From contig JBLIOI010000032.1 of the NCBI GenBank assembly GCA_047639675.1, positions 1 to 39,350 of the forward strand: 39,350 nt of DNA, in the 5' to 3' direction. Below the pieces are notes generated by a model, which was not told where the DNA came from, searched no databases, and saw only the letters and a program-made list of their open reading frames with translations. This document shows positions 7,380 through 15,886 of the stretch, piece by piece. Within the stretch, counting starts at the first letter, position 1. Every line of letters begins with the position of its first letter. This stretch comes from JABACD01 sp047639675 (GTDB taxonomy: Bacteria > Planctomycetota > UBA1135 > GCA-002686595). The translations under genes and the position numbers were made by a program.

Positions 7380-9179
7380 ATGCAACTTAGAACTGTCGCC
7401 GGCCCCTTCCTGCTCCTGATTGCCAGCTCCTGCGGCTCGACTGATGACCCCGCGGAAGTTGCCGGGCCGCGTTCGGTACTGCTGGTTACGATTGACACCT
7501 TGCGAGCGGACCACCTTGGTTGCTACGGCTACTCACAAGCCGAAACCCCCAACATCGATTCACTGAGCGCTCGTGGAGTTCGCTTTGCGAATGTGCAAAC
7601 CGTTGCACCGATCACTTTCGTCGCGCACACGAGCTTGATGACCGGCACGATTCCTCCGCATCACGGGGTGCGCGACAATGCCAGCCATCGCGCTCTTCCG
7701 GAGCTCACGACACTCGCCGAAGTGTTGCAAGGCGAAGGCTTTCGTACGGGCGCATTCACCGCCGCCTTCGTGCTCGATTCGATCTACGGACTCGATCAAG
7801 GCTTTGAAGTCTATGGCGATGTCCCCCAACTCGTCGCACAAGCCAAGAGCGAGTTTGAAGAGCGCCCTGGTTACGAAGTCAATCAAGAGGCGATCACCTG
7901 GCTAAATAAGCTCGGCAAGAACGAGCAATTCTTCCTCTGGGTGCACTACTTCGAGCCACACACCCCCTATCCGGCGCCGGAGAATCTGCCCAAGAACATG
8001 CTCAATCGGCCCTACGACGCGGAGATCGCCATGGCAGACCGCGTGCTCGGCCAATTGCTGGAAGAGCTGCGCAAGCTGAACCGGACTGACGAAACGCTGG
8101 TTGTTCTAACCTCAGACCACGGTGAGAGTCGCGGTGAGCACGGCGAGGAAACCCATGCATTCTTCGTCTATCAGGGCGTCCTGCACATTCCGCTGATCCT
8201 CGCGCATCCCAGCTTGCCCGCCGGGCGCCAAGTTCTTGAACGAGTCAGCGTGATCGATGTGATGCCAACAATCCTCGAACTACTGGATGTGGCGCCGCCG
8301 ACACTCCCGCCTCCCGCAGCTTCACTCATGTCACTCGTCAATTCGGAACCCACCGAGCCGCGCCCGGTCTACTTTGAGAGCTGGACGCCGCTTCTGAGTT
8401 ACGGCTGGGCACCTCTGCAGGGAGTCTCCCTGGAGGATATGAAGTACATCCGAGTTCCAAGGTCAGAGCTCTACGATCTCGGTAGCGATCCGCAGGAGAC
8501 TCAAAACCTGCACGCGCAAGACACGCCGTCGGCCAAGAAGCTCAGCGCTGAACTAACCCAACTGCTCGGGGCCAACGAAAATCTCGCGCGAGCCGCAGCT
8601 GCCCGCAAAGAGTTGAGCGCGGATGAACGTGAGAAGCTTGCCAGCCTTGGTTATGTCGGAACGGCGGCCGCACAAGATCCAACAGTGACCTATCGCGATC
8701 CGAAGGATGGCATCGAACGCGTTCAAATAGAGCAACGCATTCGCACCTTGCTGGACGCCGGCAATGTCGATCAAGCTGAAGCGGAGCTAGCGAAGCTCCT
8801 GCGCGATGAACCGAAGAATCCGGTATTCAACGCGCACTTGGCCCTGATTCGCATTCGCCAGTCCAGGCATGCCGAGGCCATCCCCTACCTTGAGATTTGC
8901 ATCGCCAACGGACTGGATAACGCTACCACCCATAGCAATATGGGAACCTGCCAGTTCTTCACCGAAGACTATCCGGCGGCGACGAAATCCCTTGAAGAGG
9001 CTCTGAAGCAAAATCCCAAGCACCTGGTCTCACTCTTTTGGCTGGGCAGGACCCACGCTGCAGCTGGAGAGAAGGAAAAGGCTCGCGCTCGTTTCGAGGA
9101 GATTCTCAAGCTGTGGGGTGGAAAGCCCGGCGCCATGACTAAGCAGGTTCGAGGGATGATTGCTGAGCTTGATGGTTGA
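7380..9179 (+). CDS. Sulfatase-fold lipoprotein with C-terminal TPR repeats (copy 1)
   Basis: The 599-residue protein has a lipoprotein signal ending LIASSC (Cys18), then an alkaline-phosphatase/sulfatase-fold domain. Metal ligands are visible in VTIDTLRADHLG (Asp39) and TSDHGESRGEHGEETH. The usual sulfatase C/S-x-P-x-R formylglycine motif is replaced by T79-F-V-A-H83, so Thr79 is the probable nucleophile. Phosphodiester or phosphoethanolamine-type chemistry therefore fits better than classical sulfatase activity. After an EKLASLGYVG linker near residue 420, the C-terminus (about 450-590) contains tetratricopeptide-like helices. It follows the desaturase by 3 bases and is the last gene of the operon. 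A paralogue with the same layout lies at 19999-21885. Confidence 0.9.
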   Translation: MQLRTVAGPFLLLIASSCGSTDDPAEVAGPRSVLLVTIDTLRADHLGCYGYSQAETPNIDSLSARGVRFANVQTVAPITFVAHTSLMTGTIPPHHGVRDNASHRALPELTTLAEVLQGEGFRTGAFTAAFVLDSIYGLDQGFEVYGDVPQLVAQAKSEFEERPGYEVNQEAITWLNKLGKNEQFFLWVHYFEPHTPYPAPENLPKNMLNRPYDAEIAMADRVLGQLLEELRKLNRTDETLVVLTSDHGESRGEHGEETHAFFVYQGVLHIPLILAHPSLPAGRQVLERVSVIDVMPTILELLDVAPPTLPPPAASLMSLVNSEPTEPRPVYFESWTPLLSYGWAPLQGVSLEDMKYIRVPRSELYDLGSDPQETQNLHAQDTPSAKKLSAELTQLLGANENLARAAAARKELSADEREKLASLGYVGTAAAQDPTVTYRDPKDGIERVQIEQRIRTLLDAGNVDQAEAELAKLLRDEPKNPVFNAHLALIRIRQSRHAEAIPYLEICIANGLDNATTHSNMGTCQFFTEDYPAATKSLEEALKQNPKHLVSLFWLGRTHAAAGEKEKARARFEEILKLWGGKPGAMTKQVRGMIAELDG

Positions 9180-9181
9180 AT

Positions 9182-9224
9182 GAGAAGGGGCCCTCTCACC
9201 CCACGGGTGAGAGGGCCCCTTCTC
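9182..9224. terminator. Perfect 20-bp stem with 3-base loop between convergent genes
   Basis: Bases 9182-9201 are the exact reverse complement of 9205-9224, with a CAC loop at 9202-9204. The stem is GC-rich and sits between two convergent stop codons (9179 and 9244). It can fold in either transcript, so a bidirectional terminator is the simplest reading. No long T-tract flanks either side, so it is not a textbook intrinsic terminator. Confidence 0.75.
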
Positions 9225-9243
9225 GAATAGCTCTTGCTGGCGA

Positions 9244-10308
9244 CTAAGCCTTGGCCTTGGCGCTCAGCTCATTCACGACCATATCACCGACCTCAGTCGT
9301 CTTGTGGTCAGCGGTTGCAACGCCCTTGATTTGGCCAGAGATCAGTAGGCTGCGCAGTGCATCCTCGATCGCCTTGCCGGCAGTCTTCTCGCCCAAGTAG
9401 TCGAGCATCATGCTGGTCGCCATGATCGCCGCCACCGGCGAAGCGACGTTCTTGCCCGCGTGTTTGGGAGCCGAGCCGTGGATCGGCTCGAACAAGCTAA
9501 CCTTGCCCGGGTGAATGTTACCCGATGCTGCGATGCCCATGCCGCCTTGGACCATTGCACCCAAGTCGGTAATGATGTCGCCGAATAGGTTCGGTGTGAC
9601 TCCAACGTCGAACCACTCGGGGTTCTTGACCATCCACATGCAAGCGGCGTCGATGTAGGCGTGCTCGGTCTTGATGTCCGGGTATTCCTTGGCGACGATC
9701 GCAAAGGTACGTGTCCAGATGTCCTGCGCCCGCACGGCGTTGGCCTTGTCAATCAATGTCACGGTATTGCGCTTGTTGCGCTCACGAGCGAGCTCGAAGG
9801 CGTAGCGAATGACGCGCTCGGTTCCCTCGCGAGTGTAAACCATAGTCTGCGTCGCAACTTCCAGAGCCTGGTTCTTGTGGGCGAAGCCGTGCATGCCTGT
9901 GTAGGCACCCTCGGTGTTCTCGCGCACGATGACCATGTCGATATCTTCCGGCTTCTTATCCTTGAGCGGACAAAAGCGCTCATCGAACAACTGAATCGGA
10001 CGCAGATTAACGTACAGATCTAACTCGAAGCGCATCTTAGCGATGACTCCATACTCGATCAGTCCAACTGGCAAACGGGGGTCGCCGATCGCACCAAGAT
10101 AGATGGCGTCCATCCCCTTGACCTCTTCGAAGGCGTCATCAGGGAAGATCTCTTTGGTCTTCAGGTAGTGCTCGCTGCCAAAGGGATACTCGGTCAACTT
10201 GTAGTTGAAGCCGTACACCTCCGAGACAGTTTTTAGAACGCGCATTGCTTGCGTCGTAACTTCCGGTCCAATGCCGTCACCGGGGACGGATGCTATGTCA
10301 TAGGTCAT
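9244..10308 (-). CDS. leuB: 3-isopropylmalate dehydrogenase-like (isocitrate/isopropylmalate family)
   Basis: The 354-residue protein has the beta-decarboxylating dehydrogenase fold. It shows PGDGIGPEV at residues 9-17, a substrate-binding MRFELDLYVNLRP segment, VIVRENTEG, and the metal-binding NLFGDIITDLGA block followed by FEPIHGSAPKHAGK for NAD. The RFELDLYVNLRP form resembles the LeuB type of actinobacteria and myxobacteria. The upstream gene, 2 bases away, is a LeuC/LeuD-type dehydratase, so the pair most likely performs two successive steps of leucine synthesis. Homoisocitrate or tartrate dehydrogenase activity cannot be excluded by eye, and no leuA is present in the window. Starts with ATG at 10308 without a Shine-Dalgarno sequence. 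Confidence 0.88.
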   Translation of the reverse strand: MTYDIASVPGDGIGPEVTTQAMRVLKTVSEVYGFNYKLTEYPFGSEHYLKTKEIFPDDAFEEVKGMDAIYLGAIGDPRLPVGLIEYGVIAKMRFELDLYVNLRPIQLFDERFCPLKDKKPEDIDMVIVRENTEGAYTGMHGFAHKNQALEVATQTMVYTREGTERVIRYAFELARERNKRNTVTLIDKANAVRAQDIWTRTFAIVAKEYPDIKTEHAYIDAACMWMVKNPEWFDVGVTPNLFGDIITDLGAMVQGGMGIAASGNIHPGKVSLFEPIHGSAPKHAGKNVASPVAAIMATSMMLDYLGEKTAGKAIEDALRSLLISGQIKGVATADHKTTEVGDMVVNELSAKAKA

Positions 10309-10310
10309 GT

Positions 10311-12311
10311 CTAGTTCTCTGACTTCGCCGGCACACGAAACATGCCTGGCTGATAAGTGGTGATGTGACCGCGGATAGCGCTAGCCGCTACGGTCAAGGG
10401 GGATGCGAGGTACAGACTTCCTGGCCCGCTGCGCCCCTGAAAATTCCGGTTGATCGCGCTGACCGCGACCTGCTCTTTGTTCTCACTAACTCCCGGGCCG
10501 CAACCGATGCAGGCGCCGCAACCCGGATTGATGACAGTCACGCCAGTTTCGGCGAAGAGTTCCAAGTAACCCTTTTCCGCCGCGTAGCGTTGAACCGTCT
10601 CGCTGCCGAACTGGATGTACATGGCGACACCATCTTTGACCTTGAGGCCACTCTCTTTGGCTTCGCTTAGGACCTTCGCGTAGAAGTCGAGGTCATCTTC
10701 CTTGCCTGCGGTGCATGAGCCGCCGTAGGCAATGTCGATAGCCACTTCACCGATCTCGGCCAAGTTCTTGCCGTAGGTCGGGTCGCCGGGAGTGGCCACC
10801 ATAGTCTGAATACTGCCCAGGTCGATGCGGTGCACGCCACCTGCGTATTCAGCGCCCTCGTCCGCGCGTACGAACTTGGCTTTCAACTCTTCCACGGTGT
10901 AATCGCTGCGCCGAGCAACAATCCACTCGGCGGTTTGATCGTCACCCTCACAGATACCTGTCTTGGCCGAACACTCGGTAGCCATGTTGGTCAAGGTAGC
11001 GCGCTCGTCCATTGACAAGGATGTAAGTCCGGGGCCGCCGAACTCCATCACGCGATCCAAAGTGTCTTCAGCCACAGCAAAGGTAGACAAGATGAAGAGG
11101 ATCAGGTCCTTCGCGGTGACTCCCGCGCCAAGTTCTCCGTGCAATTCAAATCGAATCGACTCAGGAACTTTGACTGCGGTGAATCCAGCATGGATCAAGC
11201 CAGCGTATTCCGTCGCGCCGACTCCCCATGTCAAGGCATTGTGACCGCCGCCCATACAGGTGTGCGAATCCGTCGCTTGAATGAAATCACCGGGATCGAT
11301 GAACTCCTCGCGAGCAACCTGGTGGCAGATACCGGGTGAAATACCGTTCTTAGCCGAGTAATCGCGAACGCCCGTGTGGCGCTGGAACTCAACTTGCAAG
11401 TCGCGCAGAAGCTGGATCTTGTCCGTGAAGGGTTTCATGCGTTCAACGCCGGTGGCGTAGAGCAGGTGATCCTCAAAGACGGCAAACTTCGCGGGGTTTT
11501 GAACCTTGTAGTCGTCGCCGTATTGATCCGCCAAGAAGTAGTGAACTTGCGCCGTGGTGAACTCGTGGCTGTAGCCACCATCAACCATCACAAGGCATGA
11601 ATCGCCGGGCTGGACGTAATTATCGTCTGCTCCAACCAAGTGCTTGGCCAAGATCTTCTCGGCCATGGTCATTGGGCGCTTAGAGGTGGTCAAAGCCGGA
11701 ATGTCAGTTTCCTTGCGCGCGACCATGTCGGCAAAAGGAAATAAGCCGCCGGCTTCGAGCATCGCTTTGGTGATCGGATCATACTTGGAGCTGAACTCCT
11801 CAAGCGGAATCTCTTCGCCGTTCTGCAAGCGTCGCAACTGATCGTGATCGCCGAGCAACTGCCCGAGGTTCAGGTTGTTACGCAGGTGAATCGGCGCAAA
11901 GGACGAGGCAATCACAAGCGAGATACCCGACCACTTCTCGCACTGCGGCGCAGTTTCGCGAGAAGAGCCAGTCCCCTTGCGTTGACCTGAAACAATGACT
12001 TCAAAATTGCCGTCCATCAAGGCGCGCGTACCGAAGACGCGCTCACCCTGTTCATCCAGAAGACCGGCATAGGCGTCCAGGGCGATTTCCTCCGGCAAGT
12101 GCCGAAAGCAAACCCAAGCGGGCGTCATGGTGTCCGTGTTGATGTCGTCGAGCAACTCGTCGGGCGTCACATCGGCAAGCGATAAGTCGCACTCACCGCG
12201 CAACTGCTCGCCAATGCGGCCCAAGTCTTTCGTAAGGAACAGCACACGCTTGTTCGGTGTTAACCGAACGACACGCTGGCCGTCGCTGTTGGTGTGGATA
12301 AGAGGGTTCAC
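10311..12311 (-). CDS. Fused aconitase-family dehydratase, swivel domain first (LeuD-LeuC order)
   Basis: The 666-residue protein joins both halves of a 3-isopropylmalate dehydratase in one chain, in reverse of the usual aconitase order. Residues ~90-155 are the small swivel (LeuD-like) domain, with GTGSSRETA and the VIASSFAPIHLRNN block. Residues ~210-666 are the catalytic [4Fe-4S] domain, with MTMAEKILAKH, DSHTC (Cys352) and C598/C601/C604 near the C-terminus. Swivel-then-catalytic order is known from AcnB. The start is a GTG at 12311. It is followed after 2 bases by the LeuB-type gene, which favours isopropylmalate isomerase activity; homoaconitase or another hydro-lyase is possible. Separated by 31 bp from the thiolase upstream. 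Confidence 0.88.
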   Translation of the reverse strand: MNPLIHTNSDGQRVVRLTPNKRVLFLTKDLGRIGEQLRGECDLSLADVTPDELLDDINTDTMTPAWVCFRHLPEEIALDAYAGLLDEQGERVFGTRALMDGNFEVIVSGQRKGTGSSRETAPQCEKWSGISLVIASSFAPIHLRNNLNLGQLLGDHDQLRRLQNGEEIPLEEFSSKYDPITKAMLEAGGLFPFADMVARKETDIPALTTSKRPMTMAEKILAKHLVGADDNYVQPGDSCLVMVDGGYSHEFTTAQVHYFLADQYGDDYKVQNPAKFAVFEDHLLYATGVERMKPFTDKIQLLRDLQVEFQRHTGVRDYSAKNGISPGICHQVAREEFIDPGDFIQATDSHTCMGGGHNALTWGVGATEYAGLIHAGFTAVKVPESIRFELHGELGAGVTAKDLILFILSTFAVAEDTLDRVMEFGGPGLTSLSMDERATLTNMATECSAKTGICEGDDQTAEWIVARRSDYTVEELKAKFVRADEGAEYAGGVHRIDLGSIQTMVATPGDPTYGKNLAEIGEVAIDIAYGGSCTAGKEDDLDFYAKVLSEAKESGLKVKDGVAMYIQFGSETVQRYAAEKGYLELFAETGVTVINPGCGACIGCGPGVSENKEQVAVSAINRNFQGRSGPGSLYLASPLTVAASAIRGHITTYQPGMFRVPAKSEN

Positions 12312-12342
12312 TGTAGATTCCGATTGCAGCTATTTTGCGCAG

Positions 12343-13548
12343 TTAGGCTTGGGTGTTTTCAATCAGCATCGCGATGCCTTGTCCCCCACCAATGCAGGCG
12401 GAGGCAACGCCGAAACGCTTGTTGGTGCGTCGCAACTGATACATAAGAGTAAGGATCAAACGCGTACCCGTGGCACCCAAGGGGTGTCCAAGGGAGATGG
12501 CGCCACCATTCACATTGCACTTGTCACGATCGAGGCCGAGAGCCTTCTCGCAACCGAGGTACTGAGCGGCGAAGGCCTCATTGATCTCGAAGTAGTCAAT
12601 GTCGCCGATAGCGACGTCAGCACGCGCCAGGCAAGCCGTGATCGCCGGGACCGGACCAATGCCCATCTCGGTCGGATCGACGCCAACGTAAGCCCAGCTT
12701 TTGATCTTAGCCCAAACGTCAAGCGAGTCGCTGGCGGCGCGCTCGGCGCTGGTCAAAACAACGGCGCCCGCGCCGTCAACGATACCGCTGGCATTGCCGG
12801 CTGTAACCGTTCCGTCCTTGCCAAATGCTGCGCGCAGTTTCGCGAGCCCTTCCGCCGTCGTGTCAGGGCGAATGTGGTCGTCCGTGTCGATCACTGTCTC
12901 GCCGCGACGACTCTTGATAACGTAAGGCTCGATCTCTTCGGCAAAGCGGCCTTCAGCAACAGCGGCGGCTCCGAGCTGATGGCTACGAAGAGCATAAGCG
13001 TCCTGTTCCTCACGGCTCACGCCATAAGTCGCAGCAACCTTCTCTGCAGTTTGCGCCATGAACATGTCAGCCAGAGGATCTCGCAAGGAAGCGAAGAGCA
13101 TGTCTTTCAATTCGGGCTGCACACCAAACTTGAAGCCCTCGCGCCCGCCGTACATGGCGTAGGGCGCTTGACTCATATTCTCCATGCCACCCGCTAAGAC
13201 GGTTCCACACTCGCCGAGCTGAATCATCTGTGCACCGTTCACCAGCGACTGGATTCCAGAACCGCACAAACGGTTGACCGTCAAAGCGGCGCTTGACTCG
13301 GGCATGCCGGATTTTAGAGCGACGTGGCGCGCACCGTAGATCGCGTCGGTGGATGTCTGTAAGGCGTTGCCGAAGACAGCGTGCTCGATACTCTCCGGGT
13401 CGACCTTGGCGCGTGCGATCGCTGCTTTGCCAGCGTGCGCGGCCAAATCGATGGCGCTGATGTTCTTGAATTTGCCGTATCCAGGCGTACCGGAATACTC
13501 ACACATGGGAGTCCGTGCCCCGCCGACGATCACGATTTCGCTAGTCAT
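12343..13548 (-). CDS. Acetyl-CoA C-acetyltransferase (thiolase, copy 1)
   Basis: The 401-residue protein is a thiolase. It has the acylated Cys95 in NRLCGSG, an INEAFAA block, GHPLGATG with the catalytic His, and the second active-site Cys in SACIGGGQG. It condenses or cleaves acyl-CoA with acetyl-CoA, and the surrounding crotonase, dehydrogenase and second thiolase suggest fatty-acid or acetoacetyl-CoA metabolism. The frame continues upstream to 13614, but the ATG at 13548 begins the conserved TSEIVIVGGARTP core. An AGAGA lies about nine bases before it. The upstream 101 bp to the crotonase gene hold two strong hairpins, so this gene may be uncoupled from the genes before it. Confidence 0.95.
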   Translation of the reverse strand: MTSEIVIVGGARTPMCEYSGTPGYGKFKNISAIDLAAHAGKAAIARAKVDPESIEHAVFGNALQTSTDAIYGARHVALKSGMPESSAALTVNRLCGSGIQSLVNGAQMIQLGECGTVLAGGMENMSQAPYAMYGGREGFKFGVQPELKDMLFASLRDPLADMFMAQTAEKVAATYGVSREEQDAYALRSHQLGAAAVAEGRFAEEIEPYVIKSRRGETVIDTDDHIRPDTTAEGLAKLRAAFGKDGTVTAGNASGIVDGAGAVVLTSAERAASDSLDVWAKIKSWAYVGVDPTEMGIGPVPAITACLARADVAIGDIDYFEINEAFAAQYLGCEKALGLDRDKCNVNGGAISLGHPLGATGTRLILTLMYQLRRTNKRFGVASACIGGGQGIAMLIENTQA

Positions 13549-13564
13549 TGAAATTTCTCTATTT

Positions 13565-13578
13565 GCCTCCGGGGAGGC
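13565..13578 (-). promoter_or_regulatory. Short 6-bp hairpin in the thiolase leader
   Basis: GCCTCC (13565-13570) pairs exactly with GGAGGC (13573-13578) around a 2-base loop, 17 bases ahead of the thiolase start codon on the minus strand. The stem locks up a GGAGG, but that GGAGG is too far from the ATG to be a normal ribosome-binding site. A role in leader structure is possible, not shown. Confidence 0.35.
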
Positions 13579-13602
13579 TCTCTTGTTGTTGATCTGTGCG
13601 TA

Positions 13603-13627
13603 AGCGCCCGGCAACTGGCCGGGCGCT
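13603..13627 (-). terminator. 10-bp GC-rich hairpin after the crotonase gene
   Basis: Bases 13603-13612 are the exact reverse complement of 13618-13627, with a 5-base loop. In the minus-strand transcript the hairpin follows the crotonase stop codon by about 22 bases. No U-tract follows it, so it could be a weak or Rho-assisted terminator, an RNA processing site, or a 3'-end stabiliser that sets different mRNA levels for the two halves of the cluster. Confidence 0.55.
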
Positions 13628-13649
13628 CTCTAACGCTTACTTACGAGGC

Positions 13650-14432
13650 TTACTTGCCCTGGAATGCCGGCTTGCGCTTCTCCAGGAAGGCGGTCATGCC
13701 TTCGCGCATGTCCTCGGTTGTCGACGCCAATCCGAACATGTCCGACTCGATAATCTCGCCTTCGGCCTGGCTCATATTCATTCCACGACGGATCGCTTCC
13801 ATGGCCAAACGAACTGCAACCGGACCGCGTGACATGATCGTCTTCATCAATTTCATCGTGCCCTCTTCAAGCTCCTCTGGAGCAAAGACACGGTTGATAA
13901 CGCCGACGCGATGAGCTTCCTCTATGACGAAGATGTCGCCGGTAAGAATCCACTCGCGAGCCACACCGGGGCCGGCAATTCGCGCCAGTCGCTGTGAACC
14001 GCCGTAGCCAGGAATAATGCCCAAGCTTGTTTCGGGCAAGCCGACACGTGCGTTGGTACTAGCGGTTCGCAAGGTGCAGGCCAAAGCCAACTCCAATCCC
14101 CCACCAAGCGCGAAGCCGTTGACCATTGCGATCGAAGGCTTGCCCATAGTATCCAAGCGCGCGAAAACCTGCTGCCCAAAGAACGCAACGTCCTTGGCTT
14201 GCATAGCCTTCATCTTGGCCAACTCATTGATATCAGCTCCGGCGATGAAGGCTTTCTCCCCCATTCCGGTGATCACCAATGCGCGCACATCATCGTCAGC
14301 CTTAACCGCGTCGAATGCGTGAGCTAACTCCTCAAGAGTCCTCTGGTTCAAAGCATTCATCAACTTGGGACGGTTGATGGTGATGCGCGCAACTCGCTCT
14401 TCGACCGAGTATAGGATGTTCTCGTAGCTCAT
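13650..14432 (-). CDS. Enoyl-CoA hydratase/isomerase (crotonase family)
   Basis: The 260-residue protein is a crotonase. It shows INRPKLMNAL near the start, the oxyanion-hole region AFIAGADINEL, and the FALGGGLELALAC plus GLPETSLGIIPGYGGSQRL blocks containing the catalytic Glu positions. It should hydrate 2-enoyl-CoA to 3-hydroxyacyl-CoA, upstream of the dehydrogenase step encoded at 15887-16780. The start is the ATG at 14432. An AAGGA at 14440-14444 sits seven bases before it and touches the stop codon of the cyclophilin gene, so the two genes are probably translationally coupled. This is one of the few clear Shine-Dalgarno sequences in the window. Confidence 0.95.
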   Translation of the reverse strand: MSYENILYSVEERVARITINRPKLMNALNQRTLEELAHAFDAVKADDDVRALVITGMGEKAFIAGADINELAKMKAMQAKDVAFFGQQVFARLDTMGKPSIAMVNGFALGGGLELALACTLRTASTNARVGLPETSLGIIPGYGGSQRLARIAGPGVAREWILTGDIFVIEEAHRVGVINRVFAPEELEEGTMKLMKTIMSRGPVAVRLAMEAIRRGMNMSQAEGEIIESDMFGLASTTEDMREGMTAFLEKRKPAFQGK

Positions 14433-14443
14433 CAGATATTCCT

Positions 14444-14929
14444 TTAGGCGCGTGTGACGGTGGCCTTCGTGATCTTGACCGGCTCGACCGGAGCAGATCC
14501 TTCTCCACCGGGCTTCGTCGGCGCATTGACGATCGCATCCAAGGCCTCGCCGCCCTCAACCATCTGACCGAAGGCGGTGTATTGGTTGTCGAGGAAAGCT
14601 GCGTCCCCATGGCACAAGAAGAACTGGCTCCCCGCCGAGTTCGGATCTGCGGAGCGCGCCATCGAAAGCGTGCCACGCACGTGCGCCGTATCGTTGAACT
14701 CCTGATCTACCTGGTAGCCAGGATTGCCCATTCCTGTGCCGTCCGGGCAACCGCCCTGAATCATGAATCCGGGAATCACACGGTGGAATACGGTCCCATT
14801 GTAGAAACCTTTTTCCGCCAGTTTCACAAAGTTGTCGACGTGCTTCGGCGCCTTGTCGAACAGGAACTCGAGTTTGATATCGCCGGCTTCCGTGTGGAAA
14901 GTGACGGATGTTTTGCTGTTGTCAGCCAT
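14444..14929 (-). CDS. Cyclophilin-type peptidyl-prolyl cis-trans isomerase, cytoplasmic
   Basis: The 161-residue protein is a compact single-domain cyclophilin with no signal peptide. It contains the catalytic FHRVIPGFMIQGG segment, MARSADPNSAGSQFF, and a C-terminal LDNQYTAFGQMVEG block. It should speed proline isomerisation during folding in the cytoplasm. It is embedded between lipid-oxidation genes: the crotonase starts 12 bases after its stop, and a second, exported cyclophilin lies 36 bp upstream. Its leader on the minus strand is an unusual run of A and C bases without a Shine-Dalgarno sequence. Why two isomerases sit in a beta-oxidation cluster is unclear. Confidence 0.95.
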   Translation of the reverse strand: MADNSKTSVTFHTEAGDIKLEFLFDKAPKHVDNFVKLAEKGFYNGTVFHRVIPGFMIQGGCPDGTGMGNPGYQVDQEFNDTAHVRGTLSMARSADPNSAGSQFFLCHGDAAFLDNQYTAFGQMVEGGEALDAIVNAPTKPGGEGSAPVEPVKITKATVTRA

Positions 14930-14965
14930 TTGATTGGATGTGTTGTTGTGTGTGTTGCTTGTAAT

Positions 14966-15859
14966 TTACTTAGCTGCGCGAACGACCGTCGACGAGAGAA
15001 TGTACTGCGTCGGGGTCGGCTTGGCGCCTGCATTTGTGGGCGTACTAACGATCATATCGACGATTTCGATACCGGAGATCAACTTGCCGAAAGCGCTGTA
15101 CTTTCCGTCCAAGTGCGCTGAGTTCTCGTGCATCACGAAGAATTGGCACGAAGCGGAGTCCGGATCGTTGGTGCGCGCCATCGACAAGACACCGGGAACA
15201 TGGCTATGAGCCTTGCTGTCTGAAAATTCCGCCTTGACCATGCGCGGTCCGTTGCCATTGCCCGCTCCGTTGGGACAACCGCCCTGGATCATGAATCCAG
15301 GAATCACACGGTGAAAGGTCAAACCGTTGTAGAACTTGTTGTAGCTGAGGTCGAGGAAATTACGCACGTGGTTGGGCGCGTTGTCCGGCCACATTTCCAT
15401 CACCATTTCGCCACGCGTGGTGTTCATCACGATGCTGAAATTGGAGAGCTCCGCGGCGGGCATTGACATAAAGTCCAACCCATTGGGAGCCGCTTGGTAG
15501 ACATTGACTTCGCTTGCCGCAGCGGAGTCGAAGTCCTTCGCGAAGCCAAGTTTGAAGTCCTTGCCGCTTAGACCATTGGCGCTGGCAATCATCGGTCCCA
15601 GATCGTAGGAAAGGGTCATGTGAGCGCCGGCAGCCATCGCGAGGGTAGCGTCGCCGCCACGATCGCCGAGGGCTTTACCATTGACCTCGAAGGCCGCTCC
15701 GCTGACCAGCCACGCGGGAACGGTTGCCCCACCCTCCGGTACTGTGATTTCAACGGAAACCTGAAAAGGAGCGCCGTCGATGAAGCTGCCGGGAGCAGTC
15801 CAGGTAACAGCGGGAGTGCCAACGAGCGCAGTCGCGCTGAGTAGTAGTATTGAAAGCAT
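14966..15859 (-). CDS. Exported cyclophilin with an extra N-terminal domain
   Basis: The 297-residue protein begins with a short hydrophobic signal peptide (about residues 1-15). A beta-rich region of about 120 residues of unknown family follows, and then a complete cyclophilin domain from about residue 135. The domain shows FHRVIPGFMIQGG, MARTNDPDSASCQFF and LDGKYSAFGKLISG. It is probably a periplasmic or envelope-associated prolyl isomerase. The N-terminal part looks like an immunoglobulin-like or carbohydrate-binding-type beta domain, but I cannot name it. The cyclophilin domain closely resembles the neighbouring gene at 14444-14929, suggesting a local duplication followed by gain of an export signal. 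Confidence 0.93.
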   Translation of the reverse strand: MLSILLLSATALVGTPAVTWTAPGSFIDGAPFQVSVEITVPEGGATVPAWLVSGAAFEVNGKALGDRGGDATLAMAAGAHMTLSYDLGPMIASANGLSGKDFKLGFAKDFDSAAASEVNVYQAAPNGLDFMSMPAAELSNFSIVMNTTRGEMVMEMWPDNAPNHVRNFLDLSYNKFYNGLTFHRVIPGFMIQGGCPNGAGNGNGPRMVKAEFSDSKAHSHVPGVLSMARTNDPDSASCQFFVMHENSAHLDGKYSAFGKLISGIEIVDMIVSTPTNAGAKPTPTQYILSSTVVRAAK

Positions 15860-15886
15860 GGTTATTTGATCTGTTTGGTTAGTTCC

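Noticed and set aside
7380..9179. Classical formylglycine sulfatase
   Set aside because: The C/S-x-P-x-R motif is replaced by T-x-V-x-H, so a formylglycine nucleophile is not possible at that site.
9244..10308. Tartrate dehydrogenase or homoisocitrate dehydrogenase
   Set aside because: Not fully excluded, but the NLRP region and the adjacent isopropylmalate-type dehydratase favour LeuB.
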